A stretch of 64,000 bases of DNA from Buttiauxella sp. B2 (GCF_006376615.1 NZ_VEXQ01000010.1:103858-167857), one strand, 5' to 3'. Counted from the stretch's first letter, positions 19,272 through 29,715 are shown. Notes: generated by a model not told the origin, from the sequence alone. Translations and numbers: made by a program.

Positions 19272-20963
19272 TTAAGCCGTTTTTACTGCAACTTCCACTT
19301 CCGGACGCTTGAGGAAGGCATAAGACAAACCTGCCAACAACGTCCCAACAACTATCGCAATCAGATAACCCAGAACCGGTGTAATTGCACCAGGGATTAA
19401 CAACACGAACAAGCCGCCATGTGGAGCCATTAGCTTGGCACCAACAGCCATGGAGATTGCGCCAGTCACCGCCCCACCAATAATACAGCTAGGCAGAACA
19501 CGCATTGGGTCACGAGCAGCAAACGGGATGGCCCCTTCGGTGATAAAGCACAGGCCCAGAACTAAAGCTGCTTTGCCGCCTTCTTGCTGTGCTTTGTCGA
19601 ACTTACGACGCGCGACAATTGTCGCCAGTCCCATTGCCAGCGGTGGTACCATACCTGCAGCCATAATGGCGGCCATTGGTGCGTAAGTTTGGGTGCTGAG
19701 TAAGCCGACACCAAATGCGTAAGCCGCTTTGTTCACCGGCCCTCCCATGTCAGTACACATCATGCCACCGAGAATTGCGCCCAACAGTACCGCGTTCGCC
19801 GTGCCCATGGTTTGCAGCCAGTGAGTCAAACCTTCGAGGATTTTAGCAACCGGCGTACCGATCAGGTAAATCATCGCCAGACCCACAACCAGGCTTGAGA
19901 ACAGTGGAATGATAAGGATCGGTTTCAGCGCTTCCATACTTGATGGCAGTTTCAGCCTGGTACTGATCATCTTCGCAATATAGCCTGCGAGGAAACCCGC
20001 AATAATACCGCCGATAAAACCAGACCCGGTGCTAACCGCTAACATACCGCCAATAAGACCCGGCGTCAGACCTGGGCGGTCAGCAATTGAGAACGCGATG
20101 TAACCGGCAAGAACCGGAACCATCAGAGCAAAAGCTGAGCCCCCACCGATTTGCATCAACGCCGCAGCCAGTGTGCCCGGCTCTTTAAACGCTTCAATAC
20201 CAAAAGCGAACGAAAGCGCGATACACAGGCCACCTGCAACAACCATCGGCAGCATATATGAAACGCCGGTTAACAGATGGCGATAGGCACCCGCTGCCTC
20301 TTTTTTGCCTTCTTTAGCGTTAACAGCGCTTTGCCCTGTTGCTTCAAAAGGTGTCGCTTCAACAACCGCTTTATCCAGCTCTTGCGCAGTTTTCTTCAGC
20401 GCCAGACCCGTTGAGGTACGATACATCGGTTTGCCAGCAAACTTCGCCAGGTCCACTTCGATATCAGCCGCAACAATCACCAAATCCGCTTCCGCGACTT
20501 CTTCTGGTGTGATGGCATTGCCCGCACCCACTGAACCACGTGTTTCAACTTTTACCCACCAGCCGCGTTTTTTAGCTTCGGTTTCAATGGCTTCCGCCGC
20601 CATAAACGTATGCGCGACGCCAGTCGGGCAAGCCGTTATGGCGACAACACGCTTTGGCCCTTTTGCCACGGCGACTGGGGCAGTACTGACCGGAGCGGTA
20701 TAAGGCTTCGCTTTATCTTTCGCTTCACCTAAAAAAAGCTCCGGGTGCTGAACGGCACGGTCGATATCACCCAGAAATACTTTCTTGCCATTAAGCGAGC
20801 TATCAGCAGGAATGGCGCTACCCACTACGATAGCCATTTCGGCATCATTCGGGTTGTCGATAATCTGCAAGCGCGCTTTTAGAGCGGCAGAACCCAGCAG
20901 CGTTTTCGCAAGGTATGCGCGAGCTTGCCCGAGGCCAGGTTCGATAATCAGCAGCGTTTTCAT
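19272..20963 (-). CDS. fruA: PTS fructose-specific EIIBC component FruA
   Basis: FruA transports fructose across the inner membrane and phosphorylates it to fructose 1-phosphate. The 563-residue protein has a degenerate N-terminal EIIB' domain (1-85) and a functional EIIB domain with the phosphorylated Cys112 in VAITACPTGVAHTFMAAEA. A membrane EIIC domain follows from about residue 225 (VSYMLPMVVAGGL), with MMCTDMGGPVNKAAYAF and ITEGAIPFAA. It is the last gene of the fruBKA operon, 15 bases after fruK. The phosphoryl group comes from FruB. Confidence 0.97.
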   Translation of the reverse strand: MKTLLIIEPGLGQARAYLAKTLLGSAALKARLQIIDNPNDAEMAIVVGSAIPADSSLNGKKVFLGDIDRAVQHPELFLGEAKDKAKPYTAPVSTAPVAVAKGPKRVVAITACPTGVAHTFMAAEAIETEAKKRGWWVKVETRGSVGAGNAITPEEVAEADLVIVAADIEVDLAKFAGKPMYRTSTGLALKKTAQELDKAVVEATPFEATGQSAVNAKEGKKEAAGAYRHLLTGVSYMLPMVVAGGLCIALSFAFGIEAFKEPGTLAAALMQIGGGSAFALMVPVLAGYIAFSIADRPGLTPGLIGGMLAVSTGSGFIGGIIAGFLAGYIAKMISTRLKLPSSMEALKPILIIPLFSSLVVGLAMIYLIGTPVAKILEGLTHWLQTMGTANAVLLGAILGGMMCTDMGGPVNKAAYAFGVGLLSTQTYAPMAAIMAAGMVPPLAMGLATIVARRKFDKAQQEGGKAALVLGLCFITEGAIPFAARDPMRVLPSCIIGGAVTGAISMAVGAKLMAPHGGLFVLLIPGAITPVLGYLIAIVVGTLLAGLSYAFLKRPEVEVAVKTA

Positions 20964-20978
20964 TGTTCCTCTCCTGAA

Positions 20979-21917
20979 TCAGTTAAACGGTTGCAGATCA
21001 ACACGAGCCATCATGGCTGCCAGTTGAGTGCGATCGGTGATACCGACATTGCTCTGGCTTACCGCCAGCGCCGCAACTGCGGTTGCAAGACGTAAGGTAT
21101 GTTCGCTGGATTCACGCATTAACAGGCCATAAATAAGCCCGCCGACCATAGAATCCCCTGCCCCAACGGTACTGACGACTTCGCAAAACGGAGGTTTCGC
21201 AATCCATTCACCAGAAGCGTTAACCCAAAGCGCACCTTCAGCACCCAGCGAAATCACCACATGCGCAATTCCCTGTTCACGCAGTGCGTGAGCGGCTTCA
21301 ATTATATCTTTCATTTCTGGAAGCTTGCGACCCGCCCAGATTTCCAGCTCGCGGCGGTTTGGTTTTACTAACCATGGAGCGGCTTTCAGCCCGGCGACTA
21401 ACGCTTCGCGGCTGCTGTCGAAAATGATGCATGGGCATTGGCTACGCAGACGCGTCATCCAGTCGGTGAAGGCTTCAGGGGAAACGCCTGAAGGCAAACT
21501 GCCGCTTACGCAGACCATGTCAAACTGGCCGAGCCAGCTCAAGGAATCAGCGACAAATCGTTCCCAGTCAGATGGGGTTACTTCAAAACCAGAAAAGTTG
21601 AAGTCGGTAACTTCACCATCTTTTTCAGTCAGCTTAACGTTGATGCGGGTACGTCCCTGCACCACCTGGAAGCGGTTGGCAATACCCAGTTCGCTGAACA
21701 ATTGCTGAAAACCGTCCTGATTGTCTTTACCCAGGAAGCCGCCAACGGTGACATCGATACCAAGATCTTTGAGCACCTTGGCAACATTGATCCCTTTCCC
21801 AGCTGCGTGCAGGCCGGTAGTACGAACCAGGTTAACTTCACCTCGTTCAACTTCCGGGGTGTAACCGACGAGATCATAAGCCGGATTTAGTGTGATTGTT
21901 GCAACGCGACGACTCAT
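20979..21917 (-). CDS. fruK: 1-phosphofructokinase FruK
   Basis: FruK phosphorylates fructose 1-phosphate to fructose 1,6-bisphosphate, feeding glycolysis; its substrate is the inducer of the Cra regulon. The 312-residue PfkB/ribokinase-family protein has the substrate motif [17 protein letters not shown] (about 37-53) and the ATP/anion-hole signature [16 protein letters not shown] (about 244-259) with the catalytic aspartate. Its start overlaps the fruB stop codon by four bases, indicating translational coupling. fruA follows 15 bases on. Confidence 0.97.
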   Translation of the reverse strand: MSRRVATITLNPAYDLVGYTPEVERGEVNLVRTTGLHAAGKGINVAKVLKDLGIDVTVGGFLGKDNQDGFQQLFSELGIANRFQVVQGRTRINVKLTEKDGEVTDFNFSGFEVTPSDWERFVADSLSWLGQFDMVCVSGSLPSGVSPEAFTDWMTRLRSQCPCIIFDSSREALVAGLKAAPWLVKPNRRELEIWAGRKLPEMKDIIEAAHALREQGIAHVVISLGAEGALWVNASGEWIAKPPFCEVVSTVGAGDSMVGGLIYGLLMRESSEHTLRLATAVAALAVSQSNVGITDRTQLAAMMARVDLQPFN

Positions 21918-23047
21918 GCTGCCCCCTCGCCCAGACCGGCTGCTACCGCTTCACCAATGGCATTCAGCGCCTGTTCAGCATCTTCACCCACCGCTGTGAA
22001 ACGCAGGTGATGGCCTTTCTTCACGCCCAGAGCGACGACTTTCATCAGGCTGCGGCCATTGGCTGGTTTGCCAGTACCATCTAGGTTTGTCACGGTAATC
22101 TCACTATTAAATTGTTTTATGGTGTTCACCAGCACAGTACCTGGACGTGCGTGCAGACCATGTTCGTTTCGAATCTGGAATTCCGCGCTCAGGCTGTTTT
22201 GTGCAGGTTCAACGTCCGTTGTCAGCAGCGTCAGCAATGCTGGCGCATCTGCGTTCAGCAAACGGTCAGCCGTGTTGCTAATCAGCATATCGCTAAGACG
22301 ATTAAGAACTTGCAAAGGTTGGTCATCGACCACAGCAACCGTCATCAGCATAGATACCGGCTGGCCTTCAGCTTCAAACACAGCAGCAGGACGGCTGATA
22401 GCCACAGCACTGGCGAGGTTGCCTTCGGTGCTGTCGTTCAGCCAGATGCCCTGGCCAAGATAAAGTGGTTTGTTGGAAACAACGTGGCTGACAAATGCAG
22501 TATCTGCCGCTCCGGCCTGCTTAATGCGCCCGGCGTTTAAGGCTTGCAGCGTCATCAAGTCAGTTGCAGTCACATCCAATGCCAATAATGAGTTATCAAA
22601 CAGCAAAGATGCAGATTGTTTTTCGCCCATCAGCAAAGCACGCAGCTCTTCTGCTGAAGTTGCAGTTTTGAGTTGTTCAGCCACTGCGTCATCGCTGAGC
22701 ACATGTGTCAGCTGACGCAGTAAACCCAGATGCTCGTCAGAGCGCGCAGCAATACCAATGACGACATAGGCTTTTTGGCCTTCGCCCCACTCAATACCCT
22801 GCGGGAACTGAAACACCTGAACACCGGTTTTCAGCACCAGATCACGGGTATCTGTGGTGCCATGTGGAATGGCAATACCATTGCCAAGATAAGTGGAGGT
22901 TTGCAGCTCACGGGCCAACATACCTTCAACGTAGCCAATACTGACGTTCCCGGCCTGCGCGAGCGCAGTGGCAACCTGACGTATGGCTTCCTCTTTATTT
23001 CCGGCGCTAACGCCCGGATGAATATCCTGCACTGATAACTGGAACAT
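21914..23047 (-). CDS. fruB: PTS fructose-specific EIIA/HPr fusion FruB
   Basis: FruB relays phosphate from enzyme I to FruA. The 377-residue protein joins an N-terminal EIIA domain, with phosphohistidine His62 in [12 protein letters not shown], to a central domain of unclear role. It ends in an HPr-like FPr domain with His299 in [14 protein letters not shown]. It is the first gene of fruBKA, and two Cra operators lie within 100 bases upstream, so fructose 1-phosphate relief of Cra repression is expected as in E. coli. Confidence 0.97.
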   Translation of the reverse strand: MFQLSVQDIHPGVSAGNKEEAIRQVATALAQAGNVSIGYVEGMLARELQTSTYLGNGIAIPHGTTDTRDLVLKTGVQVFQFPQGIEWGEGQKAYVVIGIAARSDEHLGLLRQLTHVLSDDAVAEQLKTATSAEELRALLMGEKQSASLLFDNSLLALDVTATDLMTLQALNAGRIKQAGAADTAFVSHVVSNKPLYLGQGIWLNDSTEGNLASAVAISRPAAVFEAEGQPVSMLMTVAVVDDQPLQVLNRLSDMLISNTADRLLNADAPALLTLLTTDVEPAQNSLSAEFQIRNEHGLHARPGTVLVNTIKQFNSEITVTNLDGTGKPANGRSLMKVVALGVKKGHHLRFTAVGEDAEQALNAIGEAVAAGLGEGAA

Positions 23048-23416
23048 GGTTCTCCTCTCCGCTGAATTGAAACGATTCAGCTATAATGAGAAAAAATGCG
23101 CCATCCCACTCCTGATATCAAATAAGACGACGCTGAAACGTTTCAATGAGTGTGAGGATTCCTCGCGATTCAGGCAAGAAATGTTGTGATTCCGTTACCA
23201 GAATTTAGAGGTTACGCACATTTTTACCGCTAACGAGGCGGGAAAAGTGAGCCGTATTGCATTACGTTCAGCACACAATTTAGAAACTTCAGCTTTTGCT
23301 AAACCTTAACAGGAACGGCGTTTTAACTTTTTGGGGTGCTTTTGATTTGAACAACTGTTTATTTGCTGACAAGGCGCGTAAACTCCGCGCGTTCATTGAT
23401 TATCGACGCAGAGCGC
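23048..23416. promoter_or_regulatory. fruB-setB intergenic region with two Cra operators
   Basis: This 369-base gap separates divergent fruB and setB. Near fruB are two Cra (FruR) operators: TGAAACGATTCA (23068-23079), flanked symmetrically so that GCTGAAT and ATTCAGC pair across 23061-23081, and a perfect palindrome TGAAACGTTTCA (23134-23145). E. coli fruB also has two Cra sites. The remaining 270 bases toward setB show no gene or structure that I can name. Confidence 0.85.
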
Positions 23417-24598
23417 ATGCAAAACACCCCCATAGCAGCAACCCGTAAACCTCTTGATTTAACTTCTTCTGCCTTTTTGATTGTAGCTTTTTTAACCGGT
23501 ATTGCGGGTGCATTACAAACCCCGACTCTGAGCCTGTTTCTGACTGAAGAAGTCCATGTACGTCCAGCGATGGTGGGTTTCTTTTTCACCGGCAGTGCAG
23601 TCATCGGTATTTTGGTTAGCCAGTTTCTTGCTGGTCGCTCTGACAGGAAAGGCGATCGTAAATCGCTTATTTTTGTCTGCTGCTTATTGGGCGCACTAGC
23701 CTGCGTGCTGTTTGCGTGGAACCGTAACTACTTTGTATTGCTGTTTGTCGGCGTATTCCTGAGTAGCTTTGGCTCGACCGCCAACCCGCAAATGTTTGCC
23801 CTGGCGCGCGAACATGCTGACCGTACAGGCCGCGAAGCCGTGATGTTCAGCTCCATTCTGCGTGCACAAGTTTCACTTGCCTGGGTCATTGGCCCACCCA
23901 TCGCCTACGCACTGGCTCTGGGCTTTGGCTTTACCACCATGTATTTGAGCGCGGCGTTTGCCTTTGTGGTTTGCAGCGTGATGGTGCGAATGCTGTTGCC
24001 ATCAATGCGCAAAGAGGTGTCCAGTAAAACAACCACGTTAGAAGCGCCACGACGCAATCGCCGTGATGCCCTGCTGCTGTTTGTTGCCTGCACCATGATG
24101 TGGGGCTGTAACAGCCTCTACATCATTAATATGCCGCTATACATCATCAATGAATTACATCTTCCGGAAAAACTAGCGGGCGTGATGATGGGGACGGCGG
24201 CTGGGCTGGAAATCCCAACAATGCTAATTGCCGGTTACTATGCCAAACGCTTTGGTAAGCGCTTCCTGATGCGCATAGCGGCGGTAGCGGGCTTGTTGTT
24301 TTACATTGGGATGCTGACGTTACATAACGAAATCATGCTGCTGGGTCTGCAACTACTGAACGCGATTTTTATCGGCATTTTGGCTGGTATCGGCATGCTG
24401 TATTTTCAGGATTTAATGCCTGGTCAGGCTGGTGCGGCTACCACGCTATATACTAATACAACACGTGCAGGCTGGATTATCGCCGGGTCAATGGCGGGTG
24501 TGGTGGCTGAAATCTGGAACTACCACACAGTGTTTTATATCGCGCTGGGGATGATTGCTATCACGGCTTATTGCATCGTGAAAATCAAAGATGTTTAA
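23417..24598 (+). CDS. setB: Sugar efflux transporter SetB
   Basis: SetB is a major facilitator protein that exports lactose, glucose and related sugars in E. coli and has also been tied to chromosome segregation. The 393-residue protein has twelve membrane segments, the MFS loop sequence [17 protein letters not shown], and SET-family segments [42 protein letters not shown] and [19 protein letters not shown] 23417 ([15 protein letters not shown]) matches the family start better than an ATG 18 codons upstream. It ends overlapping the convergent yeiW by four bases. Confidence 0.94.
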   Translation: MQNTPIAATRKPLDLTSSAFLIVAFLTGIAGALQTPTLSLFLTEEVHVRPAMVGFFFTGSAVIGILVSQFLAGRSDRKGDRKSLIFVCCLLGALACVLFAWNRNYFVLLFVGVFLSSFGSTANPQMFALAREHADRTGREAVMFSSILRAQVSLAWVIGPPIAYALALGFGFTTMYLSAAFAFVVCSVMVRMLLPSMRKEVSSKTTTLEAPRRNRRDALLLFVACTMMWGCNSLYIINMPLYIINELHLPEKLAGVMMGTAAGLEIPTMLIAGYYAKRFGKRFLMRIAAVAGLLFYIGMLTLHNEIMLLGLQLLNAIFIGILAGIGMLYFQDLMPGQAGAATTLYTNTTRAGWIIAGSMAGVVAEIWNYHTVFYIALGMIAITAYCIVKIKDV

Positions 24599-24849
24599 GG
24601 TGATGTCGCAGCTTCGAGATAAATAAGATAATCCATCGCCTGCTGGCGCGTGGTGCCACACATTTCGCGGCTGGCCTGCAAGCTCGCGCAAACCTTCGGG
24701 CGTAGGGGGGATGTGAATATCTTGCACATGTTGTTATCTGCAAGCTGAACACATTTTGTATTCGCCGGTTTGCCATTTGGCATGCCAGGGATCGGGCTTG
24801 ATACAGATGGCGCAGTGCAACACGCGCCGCAATCGGAACGACAGTCCAT
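24595..24849 (-). CDS. yeiW: UPF0153 cysteine-cluster protein YeiW
   Basis: This 84-residue protein belongs to the YkgJ-type cysteine cluster family (UPF0153), whose members probably bind a metal or iron-sulfur centre; function is unknown. The N-terminus [29 protein letters not shown] holds the CxxxCxxCC cluster. Further cysteines lie in NTKCVQL, MCKIF, PKVCASL and EMCG. ATG 24849 was chosen because MDCR is the family start. Its 3' end overlaps setB by four bases. Confidence 0.9.
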   Translation of the reverse strand: MDCRSDCGACCTAPSVSSPIPGMPNGKPANTKCVQLADNNMCKIFTSPLRPKVCASLQASREMCGTTRQQAMDYLIYLEAATSP

Positions 24850-25016
24850 CAACAATACTCCGGTGGGCTGACAAGGAACCGGACTGTAGCAGTAGCGGCG
24901 CGGCTTTACCATGTCGATTTATCCATTATCAGCGATGAAATCCGCTTGCCTGAAATGCGCCTCGCGAGTAATTTGTCGCAATATTTTCGCTCCTCAATTT
25001 TTCACAGGAAACATCG

Positions 25017-25589
25017 ATGGCCAGAGCTAACGAAATCAAAAAAGGTATGGTACTGAATTACAATGGCAAACTACTGATTGTTAAAGACATTGATATTCAG
25101 GCGCCGAGCGCCCGTGGCGCAGCAACGCTGTATAAAATGCGTTTTTCTGATGTCCGTACCGGCCAGAAAGTTGAAGAGCGCTTCAAAGGCGACGATATCG
25201 TCGATACCATCACCCTGACCCGCCGTTACGTTGATTTCTCGTACATCGATGGCAACGAGTACGTGTTCATGGATAAAGAAGATTACACCCCGTATATCTT
25301 CACCAAAGATCAGATTGAAGAAGAGCTGCAATTCATTCCTGAAGGCGGCATGCCTGACATGCAGGTTCTGACCTGGGATGGTCAACTGTTGGCGCTTGAG
25401 TTGCCGCAGACTGTAGATTTGGAAATTGTTGAAACCGCACCTGGCATCAAAGGCGCGTCAGCAAGCTCCCGTACCAAACCTGCAACCATGTCTACTGGCC
25501 TGGTGATTCAGGTTCCAGAATATATGGTCACTGGCGAAAAGATCCGTATTCATATCGCTGAAAAGCGTTCTATGGGTCGCGCAGACTAA
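25017..25589 (+). CDS. efpL: Elongation factor P-like protein EfpL (YeiP)
   Basis: EfpL is a paralog of elongation factor P that relieves ribosome stalling at proline-containing and some other motifs. The 190-residue protein has the three-domain EF-P fold. The tip of the first domain reads [15 protein letters not shown] with Arg33 at the position where EF-P has its modified lysine, the mark of this subfamily. The C-terminal signature is [21 protein letters not shown]. An AGGAAA Shine-Dalgarno lies six bases upstream. An intrinsic terminator follows directly. Confidence 0.97.
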   Translation: MARANEIKKGMVLNYNGKLLIVKDIDIQAPSARGAATLYKMRFSDVRTGQKVEERFKGDDIVDTITLTRRYVDFSYIDGNEYVFMDKEDYTPYIFTKDQIEEELQFIPEGGMPDMQVLTWDGQLLALELPQTVDLEIVETAPGIKGASASSRTKPATMSTGLVIQVPEYMVTGEKIRIHIAEKRSMGRAD

Positions 25590-25597
25590 GAAAACGT

Positions 25598-25622
25598 AAA
25601 CGCTCCCGAGGGAGCGTTTTTT
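25598..25622 (+). terminator. Intrinsic terminator of efpL
   Basis: AAACGCTCC and GGAGCGTTT (25598-25619) form a nine-pair stem with a four-base loop, running into TTTTTT. It starts 9 bases after the efpL stop and just before the convergent Lrp-type gene. Confidence 0.92.
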
Positions 25623-25631
25623 ATCTCCAGG

Positions 25632-26102
25632 TTATAACGGCTTTTTAACGGGATAGCTGACCTGTGGCTTAATTTCCTTAAGCACAAACATACTTTGCAT
25701 CTCTTTGATACCCGCTAAACGACGAATCACCGACATCGCAAAATCCGCGTAGGAATCCAAATCGCGCGCGACGACCTGCAACAGAAAATCCGCATCACCA
25801 CCGATGCTATAGCACGCAACCACATCCTCCAGGGCAGTGACTTCCTCTTCAAATTTTTTCGCCTCGGCCTCGCTGTGGCTGTCTATCACTACGCGAACAA
25901 ACACCATGACACCCAGGCCGATTTTCTTGCGGTTAAGCACCGCACGATAGCCTTGAATCACCTCATCCTCTTCCAGCTTGCGAACTTTGCGCCAGCAAGG
26001 CGAGGCAGAGAGGCCTATCGTATCGGCTAGAGTCTGGTTGGTCATGCGTGCGTCATCTTGCAATAGCGTCAGAATCTTTATATCTGTCGGGCTGAGCGTC
26101 AT
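25632..26102 (-). CDS. Lrp/AsnC-family transcriptional regulator
   Basis: The 156-residue protein has the Lrp/AsnC layout: an N-terminal helix-turn-helix (MTLSPTDIKILTLLQDDARMTNQTLADTIGLSASPCWRKVRKLEE, about 1-45) and a C-terminal RAM ligand-binding domain (about 65-145). The RAM domain contains VVACYSIGGDADFLLQVVARDLDSYADF. It is divergent from a DUF2000 gene with a 165-base A+T-rich gap, so that gene is the probable target. Neither gene occurs at this place in E. coli. The effector, probably an amino acid, is unknown. Confidence 0.88.
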   Translation of the reverse strand: MTLSPTDIKILTLLQDDARMTNQTLADTIGLSASPCWRKVRKLEEDEVIQGYRAVLNRKKIGLGVMVFVRVVIDSHSEAEAKKFEEEVTALEDVVACYSIGGDADFLLQVVARDLDSYADFAMSVIRRLAGIKEMQSMFVLKEIKPQVSYPVKKPL

Positions 26103-26267
26103 AAAGGGCAGATCCTTTTCTTAAAATTGCACAGAGAGGTAAATCCTGCCTAAATCCGTCTATTTATCAAGCAATATAGACAGCAATTTTCTTTAAGACT
26201 GATGCATAATAACTGCTCATTCCCAATAAATTCATTATGTTAAGCCTAAAATAGATAAGGATTAATC

Positions 26268-26690
26268 ATGCAATTTGATGCCAGCCAACACCGCTGTACT
26301 ATCATTATTGACAAAAATCTAAGGGCTGGCCTTGCCATCAATGCTGCGAGCGTCATCGGCATTAGCTTTGGCCGTATGGTCGAAAATCTCGTTGGGCCGG
26401 ACATGCAAAGTAAAGATGCCGTGAATTATCCAGGCGTGGTTTACGCCCCGCTACCCGTTTTACTGGCCCCAGGCAGTTATGTGCATGAATTGTTAGATAT
26501 TGCTGAGCAAGATGATGAGTTTTACGCGATGCCATTCAGTGCGCTGGCACAATCGTGTAAAACCTATGATGAATACGGGGAGCGAATTTCTTCGGCAAGT
26601 AGCGAACGTATTGAATTGGTAGCGATTGGACTCATCGGCCCTAAGAAAAAAATAACCAAATTGACGGGCAACCTGGCTTTATATAAGTAA
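26268..26690 (+). CDS. DUF2000 domain protein
   Basis: This 140-residue cytoplasmic protein matches the DUF2000 family by its N-terminal RCTIIIDKNLRAGLAINAASVIGISFG and by YPGVVYAPLPVLLAPGSYVHELLDIA. Members share a fold with type 2 peptidyl-tRNA hydrolases, but no activity is established. An AAGGATT Shine-Dalgarno precedes the ATG. The gene is divergent from an Lrp/AsnC-type regulator, a pairing known in other proteobacteria that suggests amino-acid-responsive control. It is convergent with uxuA over a shared terminator. Confidence 0.8.
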   Translation: MQFDASQHRCTIIIDKNLRAGLAINAASVIGISFGRMVENLVGPDMQSKDAVNYPGVVYAPLPVLLAPGSYVHELLDIAEQDDEFYAMPFSALAQSCKTYDEYGERISSASSERIELVAIGLIGPKKKITKLTGNLALYK

Positions 26691-26696
26691 CCGACA

Positions 26697-26728
26697 AAAA
26701 CAGGCGGGTGAACGCACCCGCCTGTTTT
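26697..26728. terminator. Bidirectional terminator of the DUF2000 gene and uxuA
   Basis: CAGGCGGGTG pairs with CACCCGCCTG around a four-base loop, with AAAA before and TTTT after on each strand (14 pairs in total). It lies between the two convergent stop codons. Confidence 0.92.
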
Positions 26729-26732
26729 CAAA

Positions 26733-27926
26733 TTACTTCAGCAAATCCGGGAACATCATTTGTTTCAGCGCCAGTTCCACACCGCGGACTTCAGCCAGAC
26801 CTTTCAGGCGACCAATCGCAGAATAACCTGGGTTGGTTTTCTTGTGCAGATCGTCCAGCATTTGGTGGCCGTGGTCCGGACGCATTGGAATCGGACGCAA
26901 ATCACCGCGATTTTTACGACGTTGCTCTTCTGTCAGAATCGCTTTCACTACCGCAACCATGTTCACATCGCCTTGCAGGTGTGCGCCTTCATGGAAGGTT
27001 TTCGGGTTTTCTTCGCGGCACGTTGCGCGCAGATGGGTAAAGTGAATGCGGTCGCCGAAGGTTTCAATCATCCGCACCAGGTCGTTATCCGCACGAACGC
27101 CATAGGAACCGGTACACATGGTGAAGCCGTTATAAATACTGTCGACGGTTTCTTTCAGCCATTGCATATCTTCAATGGTAGAAACGATGCGCGGTAGGCC
27201 GAGGATTGGGCGCGGTGGATCATCCGGATGAACAGCCAGGCGAACGCCAACTTCTTCTGCTACTGCAACAATTGCGCGCAGGAAGTAAGCCATGTTTTCG
27301 CGAAGATTATCTTTACTGATGCCGTCATATTCCGCCAGGCGTGCACGGAACTGGTCAAGGGTGTAACCCTCTTCGGCACCTGGTAAACCCGCGATGATAT
27401 TACGTGTCAGTTTCTCTTTTTGGGCATCGGACATATTGTTGAAATAGTCCAGTGCCTGACGCTGTTCTTCTTCGCTGTAATCCGCCTCAGCACCTTTGCG
27501 CTTAAGGATATGCAGCTCAAATGCCGCAAAAGCAATTTGGTCGAAACGCAGCGCTTTTGAACCATCTGGTAATTCGTATTCCAGATCGGTTCGCGTCCAG
27601 TCCAGAATCGGCATGAAGTTGTAGCACACGGTGTCGATGCCACATTCAGCGAGGTTACGAATGCTTTGTTGGTAGTTTGCAATATGCTTATCGTAGTCGC
27701 CGGAATGAGTTTTAATTTCTTCGTGTACCGGAATACTTTCGACCACAGACCAGGTCAGACCTTTTGCTGCCAACACAGCCTGGCGCTCTTTGATATCAGC
27801 GACTGGCCAGACTTCACCATTTGGGATGTGATGCAGAGCAGTAACGACACCGGTCGCGCCCGCCTGACGCACATCATCCAGAGAGACCGGGTCTTTCGGG
27901 CCATACCAACGCCATGTTTGTTCCAT
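26733..27926 (-). CDS. uxuA: D-mannonate dehydratase UxuA
   Basis: UxuA dehydrates D-mannonate to 2-keto-3-deoxy-D-gluconate in glucuronate breakdown. The 397-residue protein starts [40 protein letters not shown]. It contains the metal-site sequences [58 protein letters not shown] and [16 protein letters not shown] 27926 matches the family; twenty more in-frame codons upstream do not. In E. coli uxuA is in the distant uxuAB operon; here it is alone and divergent from yeiQ, a homologue of the UxuB oxidoreductase. The two may therefore form a hexuronate module. Confidence 0.95.
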   Translation of the reverse strand: MEQTWRWYGPKDPVSLDDVRQAGATGVVTALHHIPNGEVWPVADIKERQAVLAAKGLTWSVVESIPVHEEIKTHSGDYDKHIANYQQSIRNLAECGIDTVCYNFMPILDWTRTDLEYELPDGSKALRFDQIAFAAFELHILKRKGAEADYSEEEQRQALDYFNNMSDAQKEKLTRNIIAGLPGAEEGYTLDQFRARLAEYDGISKDNLRENMAYFLRAIVAVAEEVGVRLAVHPDDPPRPILGLPRIVSTIEDMQWLKETVDSIYNGFTMCTGSYGVRADNDLVRMIETFGDRIHFTHLRATCREENPKTFHEGAHLQGDVNMVAVVKAILTEEQRRKNRGDLRPIPMRPDHGHQMLDDLHKKTNPGYSAIGRLKGLAEVRGVELALKQMMFPDLLK

Positions 27927-27942
27927 CGACAGTTCCTCAGTT

Positions 27943-27959
27943 AAGTTGTCATACCAATT
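27943..27959. promoter_or_regulatory. ExuR/UxuR-like operator between uxuA and yeiQ
   Basis: The sequence AAGTTGTCATACCAATT (complement AATTGGTATGACAACTT) resembles the ExuR/UxuR box AATTGGTATACCAATT, with one good half and one weaker half. It lies 17 bases upstream of the uxuA start. The nonamer GTTGTCATA recurs at 28077-28085 nearer yeiQ. Hexuronate control of both genes is inferred. Confidence 0.5.
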
Positions 27960-28135
27960 CGATAATGCTGTATTGACGACTACCATACCGCAAACTTCTT
28001 TATGGTCAAATTTTGCGATGACATTGGTTGATCCAGCTCACATTAAAGGGATAAAGGCAGCACACCAATTTTATTTGTTGTCATATAACTTTAGACTGCA
28101 CAATGTTACTAATTCGTTAACCAGGATTTGCATTT

Positions 28136-29599
28136 ATGAAAACAATTGCTTCAGTCACGCTCCCCGCCAGTGTTCAGCAGCCACGCTATGATCGCCAGGC
28201 GTTAAAAACTCGTATCGTCCATTTTGGCTTTGGTGCATTTCATCGTGCACACCAGGCGCTGCTGACCGATCGGGTGCTCAATAAGTTAGGGGGAGACTGG
28301 GGTATTTGCGAAATTAGCTTGTTCAGCGGTGACAAGTTAATGAGCGCGTTACGTGCACAAGATCATTTATATACCGTGCTGGAAAAAGGTCGTGAGGGTA
28401 ATCAGGCGATTATTGTCGGGGCGGTGAACGAATGCCTGAATGCAAAGCTTGATGGCCTTGATGCCATTATAGAGAAATTCTGCGAACCGCAGGTGGCAAT
28501 AGTCTCCCTTACTGTGACTGAAAAGGGATATTGCATCGATCCTGCGACTGGCAAGCTCGACAACAATAACGAACGAATTATTCACGATTTGCAAAATCCA
28601 ACTGAGCCGCATTCTGCGCCAGGTATCCTGGTAGAAGCACTCAATCGCCGACGCGAACGTGGGCTGCGCCCGTTTACCGTACTTTCATGCGACAACATTC
28701 CCGACAACGGCCATGTAGTGCGCAATGCAGTGATAGGCATGGCTGAAACACGTAGCCAGGAATTAGCCGACTGGATTCGTGAGCATGTGACCTTCCCAAG
28801 CACCATGGTCGACAGAATTGTGCCTGCCGCAACGCCTGAGTCTTTACAAGAAATCACTGATACATTGGGTGTTGAAGATCAATGTGCAATTTCAGGTGAG
28901 CCGTTTATCCAATGGGTGATTGAGGATAACTTCGTCGCAGGTCGTCCAGCATGGGAAGAAGTTGGGGTCGAAATGGTCGACGACGTGATGCCGTGGGAGC
29001 AAATGAAGTTGCGTATGCTCAACGGTAGTCACTCATTCCTTGCCTATCTCGGCTACCTCGCGGGCCACCAACATATTAATGATTGCATGGCTGACGCGAA
29101 TTTCCGCAAAGCCGCACACCGTTTGATGATGCAGGAACAAGCGCCAACGCTGCGCGTTACCGGGGTGGATTTTCAGCAGTATGCCCATAATTTGCTTGAG
29201 CGTTTTGATAACCCTGCCCTGAAACATCGTACCTGGCAAATCGCGATGGACGGCAGCCAGAAACTGCCGCAGCGCATGCTGGAGAGCGTTCGTTGGCATC
29301 TGCAACAGGGCGACGAGTGGCCTTGCCTTGCTCTGGGAATTGCCGGGTGGATGCGCTATGTCAGCGGTACCGATGACGCAGGCAACGAGATAGATGTTCG
29401 CGACCCGCTGGCGGGAAAAATCAAAACGTTGGTCGACAACAGCACTCCTGAAGAACGTGTGTCTACCCTACTCAGTCTGCATGAAATCTTTGGCAGCGAC
29501 CTGCCTGCAAATGAACAATTTGTGGAGCGAGTGACTACTGCATGGAATGAGTTATGTAGCAATGGTGCATGTGCGGCAGTCGCAAAACTTACTGCTTAA
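28136..29599 (+). CDS. yeiQ: Mannitol dehydrogenase-family oxidoreductase YeiQ
   Basis: YeiQ belongs to the polyol/mannonate dehydrogenase family with UxuB and UxaB; its substrate in E. coli is unproven. The 487-residue protein has the N-terminal NAD motif IVHFGFGAFHRAHQALLTDRVL (about 27-48) and the central VLSCDNIPDNGHVVRNAV. The catalytic signature is KLRMLNGSHSFLAYLGYLAG (about 290-309), with the lysine and histidine typical of the family. It is divergent from uxuA, which suggests it acts as a fructuronate/mannonate oxidoreductase here. Confidence 0.93.
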   Translation: MKTIASVTLPASVQQPRYDRQALKTRIVHFGFGAFHRAHQALLTDRVLNKLGGDWGICEISLFSGDKLMSALRAQDHLYTVLEKGREGNQAIIVGAVNECLNAKLDGLDAIIEKFCEPQVAIVSLTVTEKGYCIDPATGKLDNNNERIIHDLQNPTEPHSAPGILVEALNRRRERGLRPFTVLSCDNIPDNGHVVRNAVIGMAETRSQELADWIREHVTFPSTMVDRIVPAATPESLQEITDTLGVEDQCAISGEPFIQWVIEDNFVAGRPAWEEVGVEMVDDVMPWEQMKLRMLNGSHSFLAYLGYLAGHQHINDCMADANFRKAAHRLMMQEQAPTLRVTGVDFQQYAHNLLERFDNPALKHRTWQIAMDGSQKLPQRMLESVRWHLQQGDEWPCLALGIAGWMRYVSGTDDAGNEIDVRDPLAGKIKTLVDNSTPEERVSTLLSLHEIFGSDLPANEQFVERVTTAWNELCSNGACAAVAKLTA

Positions 29600-29715
29600 T
29601 TTAACGATCAATGCTTTTAAGCGTGCATCGCAAGGGTGTGAGCACGCTTAGGCTTCAAATTTAGGCAAATGTTGTTCAGGATAGAGGGGAGTAAATACAA
29701 CAATCCGGAGCGCTT

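Noticed and set aside
29617..29652. Terminator after yeiQ
   Set aside because: TAAGCGTGC and GCACGCTTA can pair, but the loop is 15 bases and no T-run follows; I regard it as unproven.
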